A stretch of 64,000 nucleotides of DNA from Kudoa neothunni (lineage: Eukaryota > Cnidaria): contig OZ199840.1 in NCBI GenBank assembly GCA_964304625.1, positions 8,990,001 through 9,054,000 on the forward strand, read 5' to 3'. The translations under genes and the position numbers were made by a program. Positions 62,950 through 64,000 of this stretch are shown piece after piece. Within the stretch, counting starts at the first letter, position 1, and each line of letters starts with the position of its first letter. Below the pieces are notes generated by a model. That model was not told the origin of the DNA. It worked only from the letters and a program-made list of their open reading frames with translations, and searched no databases.

Positions 62950-63620
62950 TTGCCAAATCACGTCATTAAGTTCATTAGACTTGCACACATCGTCTCCCCT
63001 CCAAAAATAGATTATCTGGATAGCAGCTGCAGTGATACTACGGATATTTCTCGTAGTGAATATGATGATAATTCCACAGATTCTGGAGAAGAATCAGATA
63101 TTTTGAAGTGGAACCGTTTGATCAATTTACAATGAGTAAAAAGGGAATTATGGGGAGATATCAAAAACCATCAACTTCTAAAGCATCAAAATGTAATATT
63201 ATGCAGCTGACACCTGGTCTTACTGCCATTGCACATCAAGAGTCAAAACCCAACTCGATTGTTTTTTATATTTTTTACGGAAGAAATCATTTCGACGATA
63301 ATAAAATATACTAATCAGTTTGGTGCTTCGAAATTTGACAATTGACATGACGTTGACGAGATTGAATTTAAAGGTTTTGGGGGATTTTAATTCTTATGGC
63401 CGTTCATAAAGCCTGCGTTGAACCTGTTGGCGAATTTTTTAGTACCTCCGAGGGCATGTGTGTTTATAGGCAACTGTTCAGTTACTATAGATTTCGACAG
63501 ATATCTAAGGCAATTCATTTTAATGATTATAATACATGAGAAGACCGAAAAACGAAAGACAAATTTTGTAAGATTCGTGACATTTTTAGTTAATGGACCA
63601 GACAGTGCATTTTCGTGAAT
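62950..63620 (+). mobile_element. piggyBac transposase N-terminal remnant
   Basis: Over three frames it reads acidic DTTDISRSEYDDNSTD, EPFDQFTMSKKGIMG, then TNQFGASKF, DVDEIEFKGFGG and SEGMCVYRQLFSYYRF, QISKAIHFNDYNT and EDRKTKDKFCKIRDIF. This is the order found in the first half of the piggyBac transposase domain (YTN...A; L...G...; RF..I...L.F.D...R....D.L.KIR). At least four frame changes are needed and the catalytic half is missing, so it is inactive. It covers a different half of the protein from the remnant at 41340-42350. Confidence 0.75.
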
Positions 63621-64000
63621 TCGTTCGTCTTTTCATGAACTAAACATCGTGCTTAAATTTTTTCACGAAACAATCGAAATTTAATTCAAAAAAAAATTCA
63701 GTCGCGAATCGGGAACGAAACCATATTCATGGGGTTTGTATGGGGAGGTTTAATTTTTGAGATATATCGAAATTATGACTCTGTAAATTTTATACTAGTA
63801 ATAGATCAATCCTTAACCCTCCGAACATGCCAAAATCGACTCTACACCTAGCCGTTTTGGGGTCTAGAAGATCTCACATTTTTCTTTCACAGTTTTAAAG
63901 ATAAAATTATAATATATCGATTTTTGAATTATAAAATAAATCTATCGACTAGATAGGGAGGAAATGAACAAAGACGTTAATGCGAAGATTGCCGATCCAA
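63621..64000. other. Window edge, unassigned
   Basis: No gene was recognised. TTAA followed by CCCTCC at 63813-63822 has the form of a piggyBac left end, but no partner is visible within the window. Confidence 0.3.

Noticed and set aside
63813-63822. TTAA-CCCTCC as a piggyBac left end
   Set aside because: Too short to support on its own; no inverted partner in the window.

Overview
Organism. The window is very AT-rich, intron-dense nuclear DNA from an animal. Animal-type genes include a ZC3H10-like three-finger CCCH protein, mitochondrial COQ5 and a multi-Kunitz secreted protein. Reconstructed introns are mostly only about 38-57 nt, with GT...AG ends. Tiny introns, AT-richness, large secreted or surface modular proteins and much DNA-transposon debris suggest a compact parasitic metazoan, for example a myxozoan-like lineage. 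That placement is inference only; no ribosomal or mitochondrial marker is present.

Layout. 1-3 kb: AT-rich flank and 5' region. 3.0-5.6 kb (+): ZC3H10-like gene. 5.7-6.9 kb (-): fragments of a possible RRP15-like gene and a small basic ORF. 7.3-8.8 kb: AAT-type minisatellite with a roughly 450-bp higher-order repeat. 11.1-12.2 kb (-): COQ5. 15.9-16.8 kb (-): mucin-like membrane protein A. 17.4-20.4 kb (+): a Mutator-like element with long TIRs and a perfect 9-bp target duplication. 26.1-33.0 kb (+): 21-exon membrane protein built from about 17 four-cysteine, FN3-like modules (copy 1). 37.7-38.5 kb: Tigger remnant. 39.7-41.2 kb (-): five-module Kunitz protein. 41.3-42.35 kb: piggyBac remnant. 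43.5-45.9 kb: hAT element with TIRs. 46.6-47.0 kb: tRNA-derived SINE candidate. 48.4-55.3 kb (+): copy 2 of the modular membrane protein. 59.2-61.2 kb (-): mucin-like membrane protein B, about 633 aa. 63.0-63.6 kb: second piggyBac remnant.

How it fits together. From about 16 to 61 kb the recognisable host genes are all secreted or type-I membrane proteins: two mucin-like stalk proteins, two modular ectodomain receptors and one Kunitz protein. They sit among transposon remnants, as expected of an accessory surface or secretome cluster. The two modular receptors are an approximately 8-kb duplication about 22 kb apart. They show alternating near-identical and strongly diverged tracts, as expected from gene conversion plus diversification. 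Several single-base indels, many in homopolymers, break frames in both copies and in ZC3H10, so some apparent pseudogenisation may be sequence error.

Exon models were built by hand from frame, splice signals and paralogue comparison. No searches were run.
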